A stretch of 46,039 nt of DNA, from the NCBI GenBank assembly GCA_031270865.1, contig JAISWI010000050.1:1-46039 (forward strand), given 5' to 3'. Source of the stretch: Oscillospiraceae bacterium (GTDB lineage Bacteria; Bacillota; Clostridia; Christensenellales; Aristaeellaceae). Under the pieces are notes generated by a model that did not search any database, had not been told where the DNA came from, and saw only the letters and a program-made list of their open reading frames with translations. The position numbers and the translations under genes are program-made. Numbering within the stretch: position 1 is the stretch's first letter; the number at the start of each line of letters is the position of its first letter. Below, in pieces: positions 38,525-46,039 of the stretch.

Positions 38525-38605
38525 TGCTAGGGGCGCCGCGAGGCTGAGAGGGCGAGGGCCCGACCCTTGGAACCTGTGTAGGTAATCCTACCGTAGGGAA
38601 GCGTT
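38525..38605 (+). ncRNA. TPP riboswitch (THI element)
   Basis: The conserved core is present in order: CTAGGGG-GC, GGCTGAGAGGG (38542-38552), ACCCTTGGAACCTG (38563-38576), GGTAATCC and CGTAGGGAAGC (38592-38602). Thiamine pyrophosphate binding to this aptamer normally shuts off downstream genes. Here it stands in the leader of a thiamine transporter gene, as expected. Confidence 0.95.
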
Positions 38606-38615
38606 GTATATACAC

Positions 38616-38687
38616 CGGACGGCTTTAATCCGTCCGCGGTTGATGGTTGCGCTTCCCACGCGGGAGTCCGTTAGCGGGACTTTTGTT
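38616..38687 (+). terminator. Expression platform with terminator for the TPP riboswitch
   Basis: A 7-bp hairpin (CGGACGG/CCGTCCG, 38616-38622 and 38630-38636) is followed by CGCTTCCC (38650-38657), perfectly complementary to GGGAAGCG at the riboswitch 3' end (38596-38603). Then comes the hairpin 38665-38681 (AGTCC/GGACT), followed by TTTGTTT. This fits a transcription terminator controlled by competition between the aptamer and an antiterminator pairing. Confidence 0.65.
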
Positions 38688-38701
38688 TGGGAGGTTTGGT
38701 T

Positions 38702-39331
38702 ATGTTCGCAAAGTTCGCGGAGATATCGGACGCGGCGTGGGGCGCGGTGGCCGCGTTGGTGTTGCTTGGCGCGGGGCTGATCGTGCTGGCGAGGGGACAG
38801 CGGCGGCTGCGCTCACCCAGGACGCTGGCGATAGGCGCGTTATGCGTGGCGTTGGCGTTTGTGTTGTCGGGCGTGAGGCTGTTCAGGATGCCGCAGGGCG
38901 GAAGCGTTACCCCGGCGTCGATGCTGCCTATACTGGCGTTTGCTTACTACTTCGGGCTGGCTCCGGGACTGCTGGCCGGGGTCGCGTATGGATTATTGCA
39001 GTTGCTGCAGGATTTCTGGATACTGAACGCGTGGCAGACGCTGCTTGATTACCCGATCGCGTTCGGGTTGTTGGCGTTGGCCGCGCTGTGCCGGTCGATG
39101 CCGGAGGGATACGGGTTCATGGCGGGCGTGGCCGTTGGAATCGCGGGACGGTTTGTCGCGGCGGTGTTGTCGGGCGTGGTATTCTTCAGCGAGTACGCGG
39201 GCGCGTCGAATCCGTGGATTTACTCGATGGCGTATAACGGATCGTATCTGGCGGCGGAGGCGTTGATATGCGCGGCAGTCGTGGCGATACCCGCGGTGAG
39301 GGTAACGCTGCGGAGGGTCGCGGCGGCGTAA
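38702..39331 (+). CDS. thiT: Energy-coupled thiamine transporter ThiT
   Basis: A 209-residue ECF S component for thiamine. Six hydrophobic segments are visible, with the ThiT signature FRMPQGGSVTPASMLPILAF, then GVAYGLLQLLQD and LDYPIAFGLLALA, and the late ASNPWIYSMAYNGSYLAAEA. It binds thiamine from outside and passes it to the EcfA/T module encoded elsewhere. ATG 38702 follows GGGAGG. Control by the TPP riboswitch just upstream supports the assignment. Confidence 0.96.
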   Translation: MFAKFAEISDAAWGAVAALVLLGAGLIVLARGQRRLRSPRTLAIGALCVALAFVLSGVRLFRMPQGGSVTPASMLPILAFAYYFGLAPGLLAGVAYGLLQLLQDFWILNAWQTLLDYPIAFGLLALAALCRSMPEGYGFMAGVAVGIAGRFVAAVLSGVVFFSEYAGASNPWIYSMAYNGSYLAAEALICAAVVAIPAVRVTLRRVAAA

Positions 39332-39392
39332 GCGCCGTTAGGCGGGACGTTCCTAGAGGCGCGGGGTGATGGGTAGGGCTGGCGCAGTGTTT

Positions 39393-39428
39393 CCATATAT
39401 ATTATATTTTTTTAAAAATAAATATATG
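39393..39428. terminator. AT-rich imperfect palindrome after thiT
   Basis: A sharply AT-rich stretch in GC-rich surroundings: ATATATTATATTTTTTT followed by AAAAATAAATATAT can fold on itself with a U-rich side on both strands. It lies about 60 bp beyond the thiT stop and could end that transcript or supply a -10 element for the next gene. The remaining 200 bp to the next gene show no feature. Confidence 0.4.
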
Positions 39429-39628
39429 CGAAAATGTCGCGCAAACCCCACCATTCACCTCGACGCATTGCGTGACGCTTCCCGTATCGACGCGCGTCCG
39501 CCACTCCTATCGCCCTTTCGATATGTGGGAACTGACCCGCCTACCCGCCGACCCAAAGATCCGGGAATCCCCGGGCCGCGAGGCCGCGCAATCGTTCGCC
39601 TGACCAAGTCATTAAGGAGGATGCCTGA

Positions 39629-40693
39629 ATGATCGATAAACCACTGACACGCGACGAAGTCGCGTCTGTCGTCGAGGGCAAGGGCGCCGCGCGGCGCGTT
39701 CCGGTCGCCATACAGCAGTGGATCGATCCGCGCGTGAAGGGGGAACAGGAACAAGAGTGCCGCGCGATACTTGAACGGTATCCGTGCGACATTGAGAAAT
39801 GTAACTTTCAGATTCCCGATATGTACTCCGCTCCGGCCGACGCGCCATCATACAGATGGTTACATAAAGATAAGGCCGCGCCCGGACAGGGCCGCGCCTA
39901 TGACGCCGCGACCGCGATCGAGGATTGGTCAGACCTCCCGGCAATCCTGGCGGACTTCCCCAGCGCGTCGTATCCTGGACTGATCCCTCCCGGCTATGCC
40001 CCGCGATCCGACCTGTACCGCGTCGGGCTGTGGTGGTACTGGCTGTTCGAGCGGCACTGGTCGCTTAGGGGCATGGAGAACGCGCTGTGCGACTTCTATG
40101 ACAGCGGCGACGAGGTACACAAGCTCTACCGCGCGTTAACAAATTTCTACAAAGATATCCTATTGCGCGGCAAACGTGAGCTGAACCTAGACGCGGTGTG
40201 GACGAGCGACGACATCGGAACCCAGACCGGGCCGTTTTTCTCGCTTGATCTGTTCCGCGAGTACTTTAAGCCGTACTACAAGGAATTGATCGACTGCGCG
40301 CATGAGCTAGGAATGCATTTCTGGATGCATTGCTGCGGAAACATCGTGCCGTTCATCCCCGAACTGATAGAGATCGGGCTTGATGTACTGCACCCAATCC
40401 AGAAGTACGCGATGGACGAGAAGGAGATTGCGCGGCAGTACGGCGGGAAGATCACGTTTTGGGCGGGGTTCGACGTCCAGCGCATAATACCATACGGCAC
40501 GCCGGAAGATGTGCGGCGCGAGACACGGTTCATGATCGACACATACCATCGACCAGACGGGCGGTTCCTGCTGGCAGCCGGCAACAACATGACGCCCGAC
40601 ACGAAGCTGGAGAGCCTGGACGCGTTGCTGGATGAGTCCATTCGATATGGGATCGAGGTTTGCCGGGCGCGAGGGTATAGTCACTCAAGTTGA
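39629..40693 (+). CDS. Uroporphyrinogen decarboxylase-family protein (methyltransferase type)
   Basis: A 354-residue TIM-barrel protein of the UroD/MtaA superfamily, whose anaerobic members move methyl groups between corrinoid proteins and coenzymes or demethylate methoxylated compounds. Visible features are VWTSDDIGTQTGPFFSLDLF, LFREYFKPYYKELID, the metal-site-like HELGMHFWMHCCGNI (His and Cys) and DVLHPIQKYAMD. True heme-pathway UroD is unlikely: the typical N-terminal arginine signature is absent. The start follows AAGGAGG. No corrinoid protein or partner methyltransferase is adjacent, so the acceptor is unknown. Confidence 0.8.
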   Translation: MIDKPLTRDEVASVVEGKGAARRVPVAIQQWIDPRVKGEQEQECRAILERYPCDIEKCNFQIPDMYSAPADAPSYRWLHKDKAAPGQGRAYDAATAIEDWSDLPAILADFPSASYPGLIPPGYAPRSDLYRVGLWWYWLFERHWSLRGMENALCDFYDSGDEVHKLYRALTNFYKDILLRGKRELNLDAVWTSDDIGTQTGPFFSLDLFREYFKPYYKELIDCAHELGMHFWMHCCGNIVPFIPELIEIGLDVLHPIQKYAMDEKEIARQYGGKITFWAGFDVQRIIPYGTPEDVRRETRFMIDTYHRPDGRFLLAAGNNMTPDTKLESLDALLDESIRYGIEVCRARGYSHSS

Positions 40694-40780
40694 TAACGCG
40701 GCGTCTTCGCGAGTATGCCCGTGTTTTCAAGTTGGATGACTATATTCCGCATATGTCCAGCAAGGTATAAGGAGGAGCCG

Positions 40781-41129
40781 ATGAACCCATTCATTATAGG
40801 CTTCGTCTTGGATTGCCCCGACACCGACGCGTTGGCGGGCTTTTACGCCGAAACGCTTGGATAGCCTAAGACGATGTCAGGCGGCGGCTGGGGGCATCCA
40901 TACCATGCAGGGTATCTCCTTACGTTTCAGTCCGTCGAAGCGTATGTCCCTACCGTCTGGCCGTGGGAAACTGGAAAACAACAGCAAATGGCCCATATAG
41001 ACTTTTGTCGATAACCTGGCGGACGAGATGGAGTGAGCCGTCGGCTGCGGCGTCAGGTTGTCGGATACCCCGTATTATGAGATGTCCACAGTCATGATCG
41101 ATCCCGCCGGCATCCCGCATAGGCAGTAG
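40781..41129 (+). pseudogene. Decayed VOC-family (glyoxalase/bleomycin-resistance-like) gene
   Basis: ATG 40781 with AAGGAGG upstream begins MNPFIIGFVLDCPDTDALAG and continues FYAETLG before TAG at 40862-40864. The same frame then resumes with LTFQSVEAYVPTVWP and QQQMAHIDF. A +1 shift near 41010 leads to VDNLADEME, a TGA in place of the expected Trp codon, then AVGCGVRLSDTPYYEMS and TVMIDPAGIPHRQ to TAG 41127-41129. Read across the lesions this is a complete VOC-fold protein of about 115 residues. Two stops and one frameshift make it a recent pseudogene. Sequencing error is unlikely to explain all three. Confidence 0.85.
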
Positions 41130-41169
41130 TTGGATCGTCGGATAGAGGAGAATTACCGTTAGGTTGCGG

Positions 41170-41631
41170 CTAGCCGGAGTGTCGAACGGCGCGTGGCGCG
41201 GAGCCTTCACTAGTTATGTCATTATAAATAGATGGGCTTTGCCGAACGACCACCCGCATGATATGCCCGACATTCCCGTTCCCCGCAAACCGCTCTACGT
41301 CGAAAAAATCCTCGTCGACGGGCATCCAGAGAAGCTCGTTCTCATCGCCGGAGACGTCCATGTCGCGCCGCAATCTCCCGGCGTAGACCTCCAGGAGTAT
41401 GTCGTTCTCATAATAGCGCAGGTCCATCACGTGCCTTAACGCGATGTCGGCGCGGGTCAACCCCGTCTCCTCAAACAACTCGCGACACGCGGCGGCCATG
41501 CCGTCTTCGCCCGGCTCCGCCTTGCCCCCGACAAAGTTATACATCCCAGCGAACGGGTCTTTCGCGCGTAAGCACATCAGAACACGGTCGCCCGCGTGGT
41601 TGAGTACGACCGACACGTTCACGCGGCGCAT
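41170..41631 (-). CDS. Nudix hydrolase (MutT-like)
   Basis: A 153-residue Nudix protein. The Nudix box is complete at residues 36-58 (G-x5-E-x7-RELFEETGL). The N-terminal RVNVSVVLNHAGDRVLMCLR and the box in the first third resemble 8-oxo-dGTP diphosphatases, which clean the nucleotide pool, but substrate is not certain. It is the last gene of the operon, 10 bp after mltG. The C-terminal 20 residues (SEGSAPRAVRHSG) look unstructured. Confidence 0.88.
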   Translation of the reverse strand: MRRVNVSVVLNHAGDRVLMCLRAKDPFAGMYNFVGGKAEPGEDGMAAACRELFEETGLTRADIALRHVMDLRYYENDILLEVYAGRLRRDMDVSGDENELLWMPVDEDFFDVERFAGNGNVGHIMRVVVRQSPSIYNDITSEGSAPRAVRHSG

Positions 41632-41641
41632 GGCGCCTGGC

Positions 41642-42841
41642 TCACTCCAATCCCCGGTTCCTGTCGTACTCTATCCATAACGGTCTGTACAGCGACACCA
41701 CGGCCTCATGCTCCTCAAGCGTCTTGGAGAAGTACAGCTCGCTGGTGCCCGGCTCCTTGCTCGTGAAGTAGAGGTACTGCTCGGTAATGTATGCCGGGTC
41801 AGGGTTCAGCGCGGCGTCGATCGCCTTCAGCGACGGATTGCATATCGGTCCGATCGGCAGTCCGGTATTCATATAGGTATTGTATCCGCTGATCTGGCTC
41901 AACTCGCCGCTGTCGAGGGCCATCTTCTCCGATCCTGTCGTATACTTGACCGTGGGATCGGACTGCAGGCGCATGTTCGCGTCCAAGCGGTTGTGGAAAA
42001 CGGCCGACACCCTCGCGAAGTCGGCGTCAGCCCGCGCCTCCTTCTCGATCATCGAGGCCAGCGTCAGCGCTTGGTCGACCGTGAATCCCAGCGTGGCCGC
42101 GCGTTCGCGCATCTGGTCTGTGAACACTACGCCCACCTGCGAGAGCAGCCGCCGGATAATATCGTTTACGCTGGCGGTCAGGTACACCTCGTAGGTGTTG
42201 GGCTGCAGGTAACCCTCAAGCGCGTACCTGCGCTGTTTGATCATCGGCGTGGACAGGAGTTCGTTTATGTAATAATAATCGGCGAACGCCTCGCCCGTCT
42301 TGCACGCGGCCATGAACGACTCCGCGTCGGGGATGATCCCCTTCTCCGCGAAGTCCGCCGCGATCTGCTCGACGGTCCAGCCCGGTATGACCGTGATGTT
42401 GCGGGTTAACGGTTTGCCGTCGCCGGTGGTCAGCTGCCGGATGATCTGGTCCAGCGTCATCGACCGGGACAACTGGTACGCGCCAGCCTGCACCTTGGAA
42501 CCCAGCCCCTGGAAGTCCATCAGGTATTTGAGCACGGAGCGGTTGCGGATGAACCCCTCGTCCTCCAATTGCTTGGATACGCTGGTCAGCGTGCTGCCGG
42601 ACTCGATGACGAACTGCCTGGTCGTCGCGTCCGCCGGGTCGACGGGCATAACGAACCTGCGGTAAAGCGAGTTGCCCGCCAGCGTCACCCCGCCGCCCAG
42701 TATCAGCAGCGCGCATGCCAGTATCAGCCCTGGCCGGACCAGCCTCCATATCCAATCATACCAAAAAAAACCATAGGACCGCGCTTCCCTCAGGCTTTGC
42801 GCGTCCCAATCCACCGCCTGGCGTTTCCTGCGCGGCGGCAT
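41642..42841 (-). CDS. mltG: Endolytic murein transglycosylase MltG
   Basis: A 399-residue inner-membrane protein that cuts nascent glycan strands and helps set their length. A basic cytosolic tail (MPPRRKRQ) precedes one membrane segment (LVRPGLILACALLILGGGV). A LysM-like region (QFVIESGSTLTSVSKQLE) is followed by the YceG domain with catalytic Glu in LASMIEKEARADADF, VFHNRLDANMRLQSDPTVKY and YNTYMNTGLPIGPICNPS. Its ATG shares one base with the ylbF stop (TGATG), indicating coupling. Confidence 0.95.
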   Translation of the reverse strand: MPPRRKRQAVDWDAQSLREARSYGFFWYDWIWRLVRPGLILACALLILGGGVTLAGNSLYRRFVMPVDPADATTRQFVIESGSTLTSVSKQLEDEGFIRNRSVLKYLMDFQGLGSKVQAGAYQLSRSMTLDQIIRQLTTGDGKPLTRNITVIPGWTVEQIAADFAEKGIIPDAESFMAACKTGEAFADYYYINELLSTPMIKQRRYALEGYLQPNTYEVYLTASVNDIIRRLLSQVGVVFTDQMRERAATLGFTVDQALTLASMIEKEARADADFARVSAVFHNRLDANMRLQSDPTVKYTTGSEKMALDSGELSQISGYNTYMNTGLPIGPICNPSLKAIDAALNPDPAYITEQYLYFTSKEPGTSELYFSKTLEEHEAVVSLYRPLWIEYDRNRGLE

Positions 42842-43200
42842 CAGGACGAACCCAGCAGGTCGGGTAACGGTATGCCCGTCGCGCCCGTGATCGCCTGGAC
42901 CAACTCCGCTAGCAGCTGCTGCAGCTTGATCTGGGAGAGCATGTACGCCTGCGCGTCAGGGTTGACCATCAGCAGCGAGGCTATCTGTTGGAAGCGCCTC
43001 ATGTCCTCGTCAGGCGGCGGGGAACCCGTCAGCATCCCGCGCTGCAAGACCATCTGGAGGCGCTGGTACTCGTCCAGCAGCGCGGCGTTGGTGGCATCCT
43101 CGTAGGCGGCTTCTTTCAGCCGGCGCGTGTTCCGCACGGTGTCGCTGGCCTTCAGCGCGTCAACCAGCGCGGCCAGCGGGGTTTCAACATTGGCGTCCAT
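42841..43200 (-). CDS. YlbF/YmcA family protein
   Basis: A 119-residue helical protein of the Com_YlbF family. In B. subtilis the relatives YlbF, YmcA and YaaT act with RNase Y in mRNA maturation and affect competence, sporulation and biofilm. Typical features are the N-terminal helix LAALVDALKASDTVRNTRRL, EYQRLQ, and NPDAQAYMLSQIKLQQLL. ATG 43200 is best spaced from AAGGG; a TTG at 43215 and ATG at 43206 are worse. Its place just after the RNase J gene is notable given the family's RNA-decay link. Confidence 0.88.
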   Translation of the reverse strand: MDANVETPLAALVDALKASDTVRNTRRLKEAAYEDATNAALLDEYQRLQMVLQRGMLTGSPPPDEDMRRFQQIASLLMVNPDAQAYMLSQIKLQQLLAELVQAITGATGIPLPDLLGSS

Positions 43201-43235
43201 CTCCATCCCTTTCAATATCGCTTCTTCACCGCGAA

Positions 43236-43258
43236 GGGAAGGGGGGCAGTCCCTTCCC
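43236..43258. terminator. Hairpin between RNase J and ylbF genes
   Basis: An 8-bp perfect stem (GGGAAGGG/CCCTTCCC, 43236-43243 and 43251-43258) with a 7-base loop, immediately after the RNase J stop. There is no U tract. It may be a processing or stabilising structure within the operon, or an attenuator. Confidence 0.45.
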
Positions 43259-43266
43259 CCGCCGCG

Positions 43267-44934
43267 TCAAATCTCAACAATAATCGGCAGGACCATGGGG
43301 TTCCTCTGCAGTTTATCATAGAGATACTTGTGCAAGTCATCCTTGACCTTGTTCTTAATGTGCGCCCAGTCGCTCTGCTCGACGCGGTCATAGTTGGCCA
43401 GCACGCCGCGCACAACGTTCTTGGTGCCCTCCATCAGTTCCTCGGCCTCGCGGACGTACACGAACCCGCGCGATATCACGTCCGGCCCGGATACCAGCAT
43501 GCCGGATTCCTTCTCTATCGCCATCACGATGATGATCAGCCCATCCTGCGAGAGATGCTTGCGGTCGCGCAGCACCACGTTGCCCACATCGCCGATGCCC
43601 AGCCCGTCGATAAGCACGCTGCCCGTAGGCGCGACGCCGCCCTTGCGGATCCCGTGCTTGTCGATCTCGATGATATCGCCCAGGTCGGGTATAATGATGT
43701 TGTCGCGCGGCACGCCGATCTCCCCGGCCAGCGCGGCGTGCAGGCATAGATGCCTGTATTCCCCGTGGACAGGTATGAAATACTTGGGCTTGGTGAGCGT
43801 GAGCATCATCTTGAGCTCCTCGCGGCACGCGTGGCCGGATACGTGCACCTCCGCGATCGACTCGTATATGACCTTCGCGCCGCTGCGGTAAAGCTGGTTT
43901 ATCACCCGCGAGATGAACTTCTCGTTCCCCGGTATCGGGTTCGCGGATACGATCACCATGTCGGTTGACTTGATCGTCAGCTTGCGGTGCTCGCTGTACG
44001 CCATGCGCGTCAGGCCCGCCATCGGCTCGCCCTGGCTGCCAGTGGTCAGCACGACCACCTGGTTGTCAGGCAGCAGGTCCACATCATCCACGTCGACAAG
44101 CGATCCAGGCTCTATCACCATCTCGCCCAGCTGGACGGCGATCTTCGTAACCTGCGTCATGCTGCGGCCTACTACGCACGTCCGTCGCCCAAGACGGGCG
44201 GCGGAGTCGATCACCATCTGGATGCGGTGCACGTTGGAAGCGAACATCGCGACAAATATCCGGCCCTCGGCATGCTCGAACAGGCCCTTGAACGTCTCGG
44301 CTACCTTCCGCTCGGACATAGTGTAACCAGGCCGCTCTACATTGGTGGAATCGCTCATCAGCGCGAGCACGCCCTTGCTGCCCAGCATGGCAAGCGCGTT
44401 CAGGTCGATTACGCCGCCATCTACGGGCGTGTAGTCGATCTTGAAATCCCCCGTGTGGACGACCACGCCCTCCGGGGTGTGGACAGCCAGCGCGACCGCG
44501 CCAGCTATCGAATGGTTCACCTTGATGAACTGCACCGATAGCTTGCCCAACTCAATGACGTCGCCCGGCTCGACTACGCGCAAGGGCACCTGCTGCTGAC
44601 TAACACGGTTCTCCTTGAGCTTCTGCTCAATCAGCGCGAGAGTAAGGCGCGTGCCGTAAGCCGGGACCCCGAACTGCTTGAGTATGTACGGCGTAGCGCC
44701 GATGTGATCCTCATGCCCGTGCGTGAATACGAACGCCCTGAGCCGCTCCTGGTTCTTGAGCAGGTATGTGACGTCGGGAATCACCAGGTCTATGCCAAGC
44801 ATGTCCTCCTTAGGGAATATCAATCCGCAATCGATCACGATCATGTCTTCGCCGTACTCCACGACGTACATGTTCTTACCGATCTCATCGACGCCGCCCA
44901 AAGGAATCACTTTCAGTTTTGATTTGGAGGACAC
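43267..44934 (-). CDS. rnj: Ribonuclease J
   Basis: A metallo-beta-lactamase/beta-CASP ribonuclease with 5'-3' exo- and endonuclease activity, central to Firmicutes mRNA and rRNA processing. The zinc motif HGHEDH is at residues 72-77. VIPLGGVDEIGKNMYVVEYG opens the protein, VNHSIAGAVALAVHTPEG and HTGDFKIDY follow, and the C-terminus has the family's HVSGHACREELKMML and KPKYFIPVHGEYRH. Starting at GTG 44934 gives 555 residues, the same as B. subtilis RNase J1. The frame opens at GTG 44958, but that codon overlaps the AAAGGGGG ribosome site. Confidence 0.95.
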   Translation of the reverse strand: MSSKSKLKVIPLGGVDEIGKNMYVVEYGEDMIVIDCGLIFPKEDMLGIDLVIPDVTYLLKNQERLRAFVFTHGHEDHIGATPYILKQFGVPAYGTRLTLALIEQKLKENRVSQQQVPLRVVEPGDVIELGKLSVQFIKVNHSIAGAVALAVHTPEGVVVHTGDFKIDYTPVDGGVIDLNALAMLGSKGVLALMSDSTNVERPGYTMSERKVAETFKGLFEHAEGRIFVAMFASNVHRIQMVIDSAARLGRRTCVVGRSMTQVTKIAVQLGEMVIEPGSLVDVDDVDLLPDNQVVVLTTGSQGEPMAGLTRMAYSEHRKLTIKSTDMVIVSANPIPGNEKFISRVINQLYRSGAKVIYESIAEVHVSGHACREELKMMLTLTKPKYFIPVHGEYRHLCLHAALAGEIGVPRDNIIIPDLGDIIEIDKHGIRKGGVAPTGSVLIDGLGIGDVGNVVLRDRKHLSQDGLIIIVMAIEKESGMLVSGPDVISRGFVYVREAEELMEGTKNVVRGVLANYDRVEQSDWAHIKNKVKDDLHKYLYDKLQRNPMVLPIIVEI

Positions 44935-44973
44935 TTGTTCAGTTTTTCCCCCTTTCACTATAAATTACAGCTT

Positions 44974-45354
44974 TCATTGCAATATCCTCAAAGGCGGATC
45001 ATCGCCAGCTTCAGCGGGGGAATCCGCCAGCGCCGCGTTTACCATACCAAGGATATCGCCCGGCGAGCCAGCCCCGATCATGGTGTCGACTACGTGGCCG
45101 TCCTTGATCAGCACCAGCGTAGGTATGCTCATCACGCCGAAACGGGCGGCCAGCTCCACATGCTCATCCACGTTGATCTTGCCCACTACCATAGCCCCGT
45201 CAAGGCCCTGGGCAATGCCGCGGATCAGCGGGGAGATCATCCGGCATGGGCCGCACCACGGCGCCCAGAAGTCGAGAAGTACCAGCTTCTCCTCCTGCAG
45301 CACACAAGCGTCGAAGTTATCCTCGTTGATATCCACGATGTACTCGTGATCCAT
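44974..45354 (-). CDS. trxA: Thioredoxin
   Basis: A 126-residue thioredoxin that reduces protein disulfides in the cytosol. The redox motif is WCGPC at residues 33-37 within LLDFWAPWCGPCRM, followed by KINVDEHVELAARFGVMSIPTLV with the cis-proline and a C-terminal helix. A tail of about 17 residues (ADSPAEAGDDPPLRILQ) extends the usual length. It lies 12 bp after the rseC-like gene, a sensible redox pairing, and 39 bp before the RNase J start. Confidence 0.96.
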   Translation of the reverse strand: MDHEYIVDINEDNFDACVLQEEKLVLLDFWAPWCGPCRMISPLIRGIAQGLDGAMVVGKINVDEHVELAARFGVMSIPTLVLIKDGHVVDTMIGAGSPGDILGMVNAALADSPAEAGDDPPLRILQ

Positions 45355-45366
45355 CTAAGCTCTCCT

Positions 45367-45834
45367 TTACCATTCTTTGGCCGTTTTGGGCTGCGAGGAC
45401 GGAGGCGGGCCGCGCTTGACCGCTACGATGCGGGGCTGGAACTCCGTCCTGAACGCCCACTTGTTGTCCAGGAAGTGCAGGGTGAGCAGTCCCAGAAGCA
45501 TGAACACGCCGCCAACAAGAGCGCAGAAGAGTTCCGCGTTCATGGAAAGGTTCAGGGCGGCGTGGATCGGGGCGCCAAGGAATACCCCGGCAAGAAGCGT
45601 TACGAGCGGGAGGCCGTAGGATATCGCGGATAAGCGAACGATCTTGGAGTCGGGGGCTTCGACTTCAACCGTGTCGCCTGGTTTCGCCGCGTCCGCGTCC
45701 GCGAATGGGACCGGGAGTAAGGCCCTGCACTCCTGGCCTGAACAAGCATGGCAGTGTTTGCAAGACTCGGCCCGCTCGAACTGCACTTGAACCATGTCGC
45801 CCACTCGGTCCACCACAACGCCTTCCCGACGCAT
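45367..45834 (-). CDS. SoxR-reducing system/RseC-family membrane protein
   Basis: A 155-residue protein of the RseC family. An N-terminal cytosolic domain carries a cysteine cluster, ESCKHCHACSGQECR. GDTVEVEAPDSKIV leads into two membrane segments (LSAISYGLPLVTLLAGVFLG and AELFCALVGGVFMLLGLL). The four cysteines suggest an Fe-S or redox role; in proteobacteria the relatives help reset SoxR, while in Clostridia the partner is often the Rnf complex, not seen here. ATG 45834 is eight bases after GGAGG. First gene of the operon. Confidence 0.88.
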   Translation of the reverse strand: MRREGVVVDRVGDMVQVQFERAESCKHCHACSGQECRALLPVPFADADAAKPGDTVEVEAPDSKIVRLSAISYGLPLVTLLAGVFLGAPIHAALNLSMNAELFCALVGGVFMLLGLLTLHFLDNKWAFRTEFQPRIVAVKRGPPPSSQPKTAKEW

Positions 45835-45876
45835 CACTGCCGCCTCCTTCTATTATAACGCGGGGGTACGCCTTTT

Positions 45877-45905
45877 AGTATAACTATCTGGCGCGGAGTT
45901 GTCAA
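45877..45905 (-). promoter_or_regulatory. Promoter of the rseC-trxA-rnj operon
   Basis: Minus strand TTGACA (45905-45900), 17-bp spacer, TATACT (45882-45877), about 40 bp before the first ATG. Copy C of the dispersed repeat abuts its upstream edge. Confidence 0.85.
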
Positions 45906-45908
45906 ACA

Positions 45909-46000
45909 TGGAGGAACAACCTACCCTGGCCACGAGGGTCCAGCGTCACGCTGGTCAGGGGGTCAAGGGGGGTGAAACCCCCTTGCGGGGTGCGGGGCAG
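45909..46000 (+). repeat. Dispersed intergenic repeat, copy C
   Basis: The inverse of the sequence at 1-91, with about 95 percent identity over 90 bp. It is followed by a perfect 7-bp hairpin (GCGGGGC/GCCCCGC, arms 45992-45998 and 46002-46008). The element may continue beyond the window. No ORF is supported between 45840 and the window end. Confidence 0.7.
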
Positions 46001-46039
46001 AGCCCCGCGTCCCCCGGGCCTCGTCTCCGAAACCCAGCC

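Noticed and set aside
39629-40693. Heme-pathway uroporphyrinogen decarboxylase
   Set aside because: Lacks the N-terminal signature of HemE and stands alone; the His/Cys pattern fits the methyltransferase branch better.
40781-41129. Stop-codon readthrough or recoding instead of a pseudogene
   Set aside because: A frameshift is needed as well as two different stops, and TAG and TGA serve as normal stops in many other genes here.
40950-41210. 86-aa open frame on the minus strand over the decayed VOC gene
   Set aside because: No ribosome site or motif; it is the antisense of the pseudogene.

Overview
The window reads as chromosomal DNA of a GC-rich, endospore-forming Firmicute of the class Clostridia, probably an uncultured lineage (a Christensenellales-like relative is only a guess). 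The grounds are spoIIR, sleB and ypeB side by side, RNase J, a YlbF-family protein, scpA-scpB next to a site-2 protease, a TPP riboswitch in front of a ThiT-type ECF transporter, strong Shine-Dalgarno sites, and repeated TTGACA-N17-TATAAT-like promoters. I see no phage, transposase, CRISPR, rRNA or tRNA. Coding density is high, and many genes overlap by ATGA.

Layout. 1-4430 (minus): M50 site-2 protease, scpA, scpB and a GH3 glycosidase, all translationally coupled. 4633-5637 (minus): secreted SH3/peptidoglycan-binding protein with an unrecognised C-terminal domain. 5882-10664 (plus): one operon with a GDSL esterase, sugar isomerase/epimerase, Gfo/Idh/MocA oxidoreductase and L-rhamnose mutarotase (a deoxysugar or pectin-type pathway), followed by two RNA-modification genes, a Tgt-like enzyme and a homologue of the ArmA/RmtB 16S rRNA methyltransferases. 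10661-15119 (minus): ZIP metal transporter, polysaccharide deacetylase, and an ABC exporter (ATPase and two ABC-2 permeases). Two tandem repeat arrays sit here, one at a gene start and one at a gene end. 15348-19492 (plus): M20 amidohydrolase, then spoIIR, sleB and ypeB (sporulation and germination). 19414-29451 (minus): GH13 amylase and glycogen phosphorylase, an ECF S component, and two large secreted SH3/peptidoglycan-binding proteins.

29877-31013 is an aldo/keto reductase, divergent from a split chromate transporter pair (31197-32374). 32364-35254 (minus) holds two tandem class C beta-lactamase-like serine hydrolases. 35352-35535 is a MITE-like inverted-repeat element. 35685-37097 is a FAD dehydrogenase. 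37109-38424 (minus) is yfbR-araD. 38525-39331 is the TPP riboswitch and thiT. 39629-40693 is a UroD-family methyltransferase, followed by a decayed VOC-family gene. 41170-45834 (minus) is a housekeeping operon: rseC-like, thioredoxin, RNase J, ylbF, mltG and Nudix.

The points most worth following up are these: (1) a 48-bp tandem array that puts four RBS+ATG cassettes in front of an ABC permease, the upstream three in a different reading frame; (2) the Arm/Rmt-like methyltransferase overlapping a Tgt paralogue with an altered substrate loop; (3) a conserved, unrecognised C-terminal domain shared by two secreted wall-binding proteins that also share a promoter design; (4) families of dispersed intergenic repeats, one of which lies in inverted orientation at both ends of the window.
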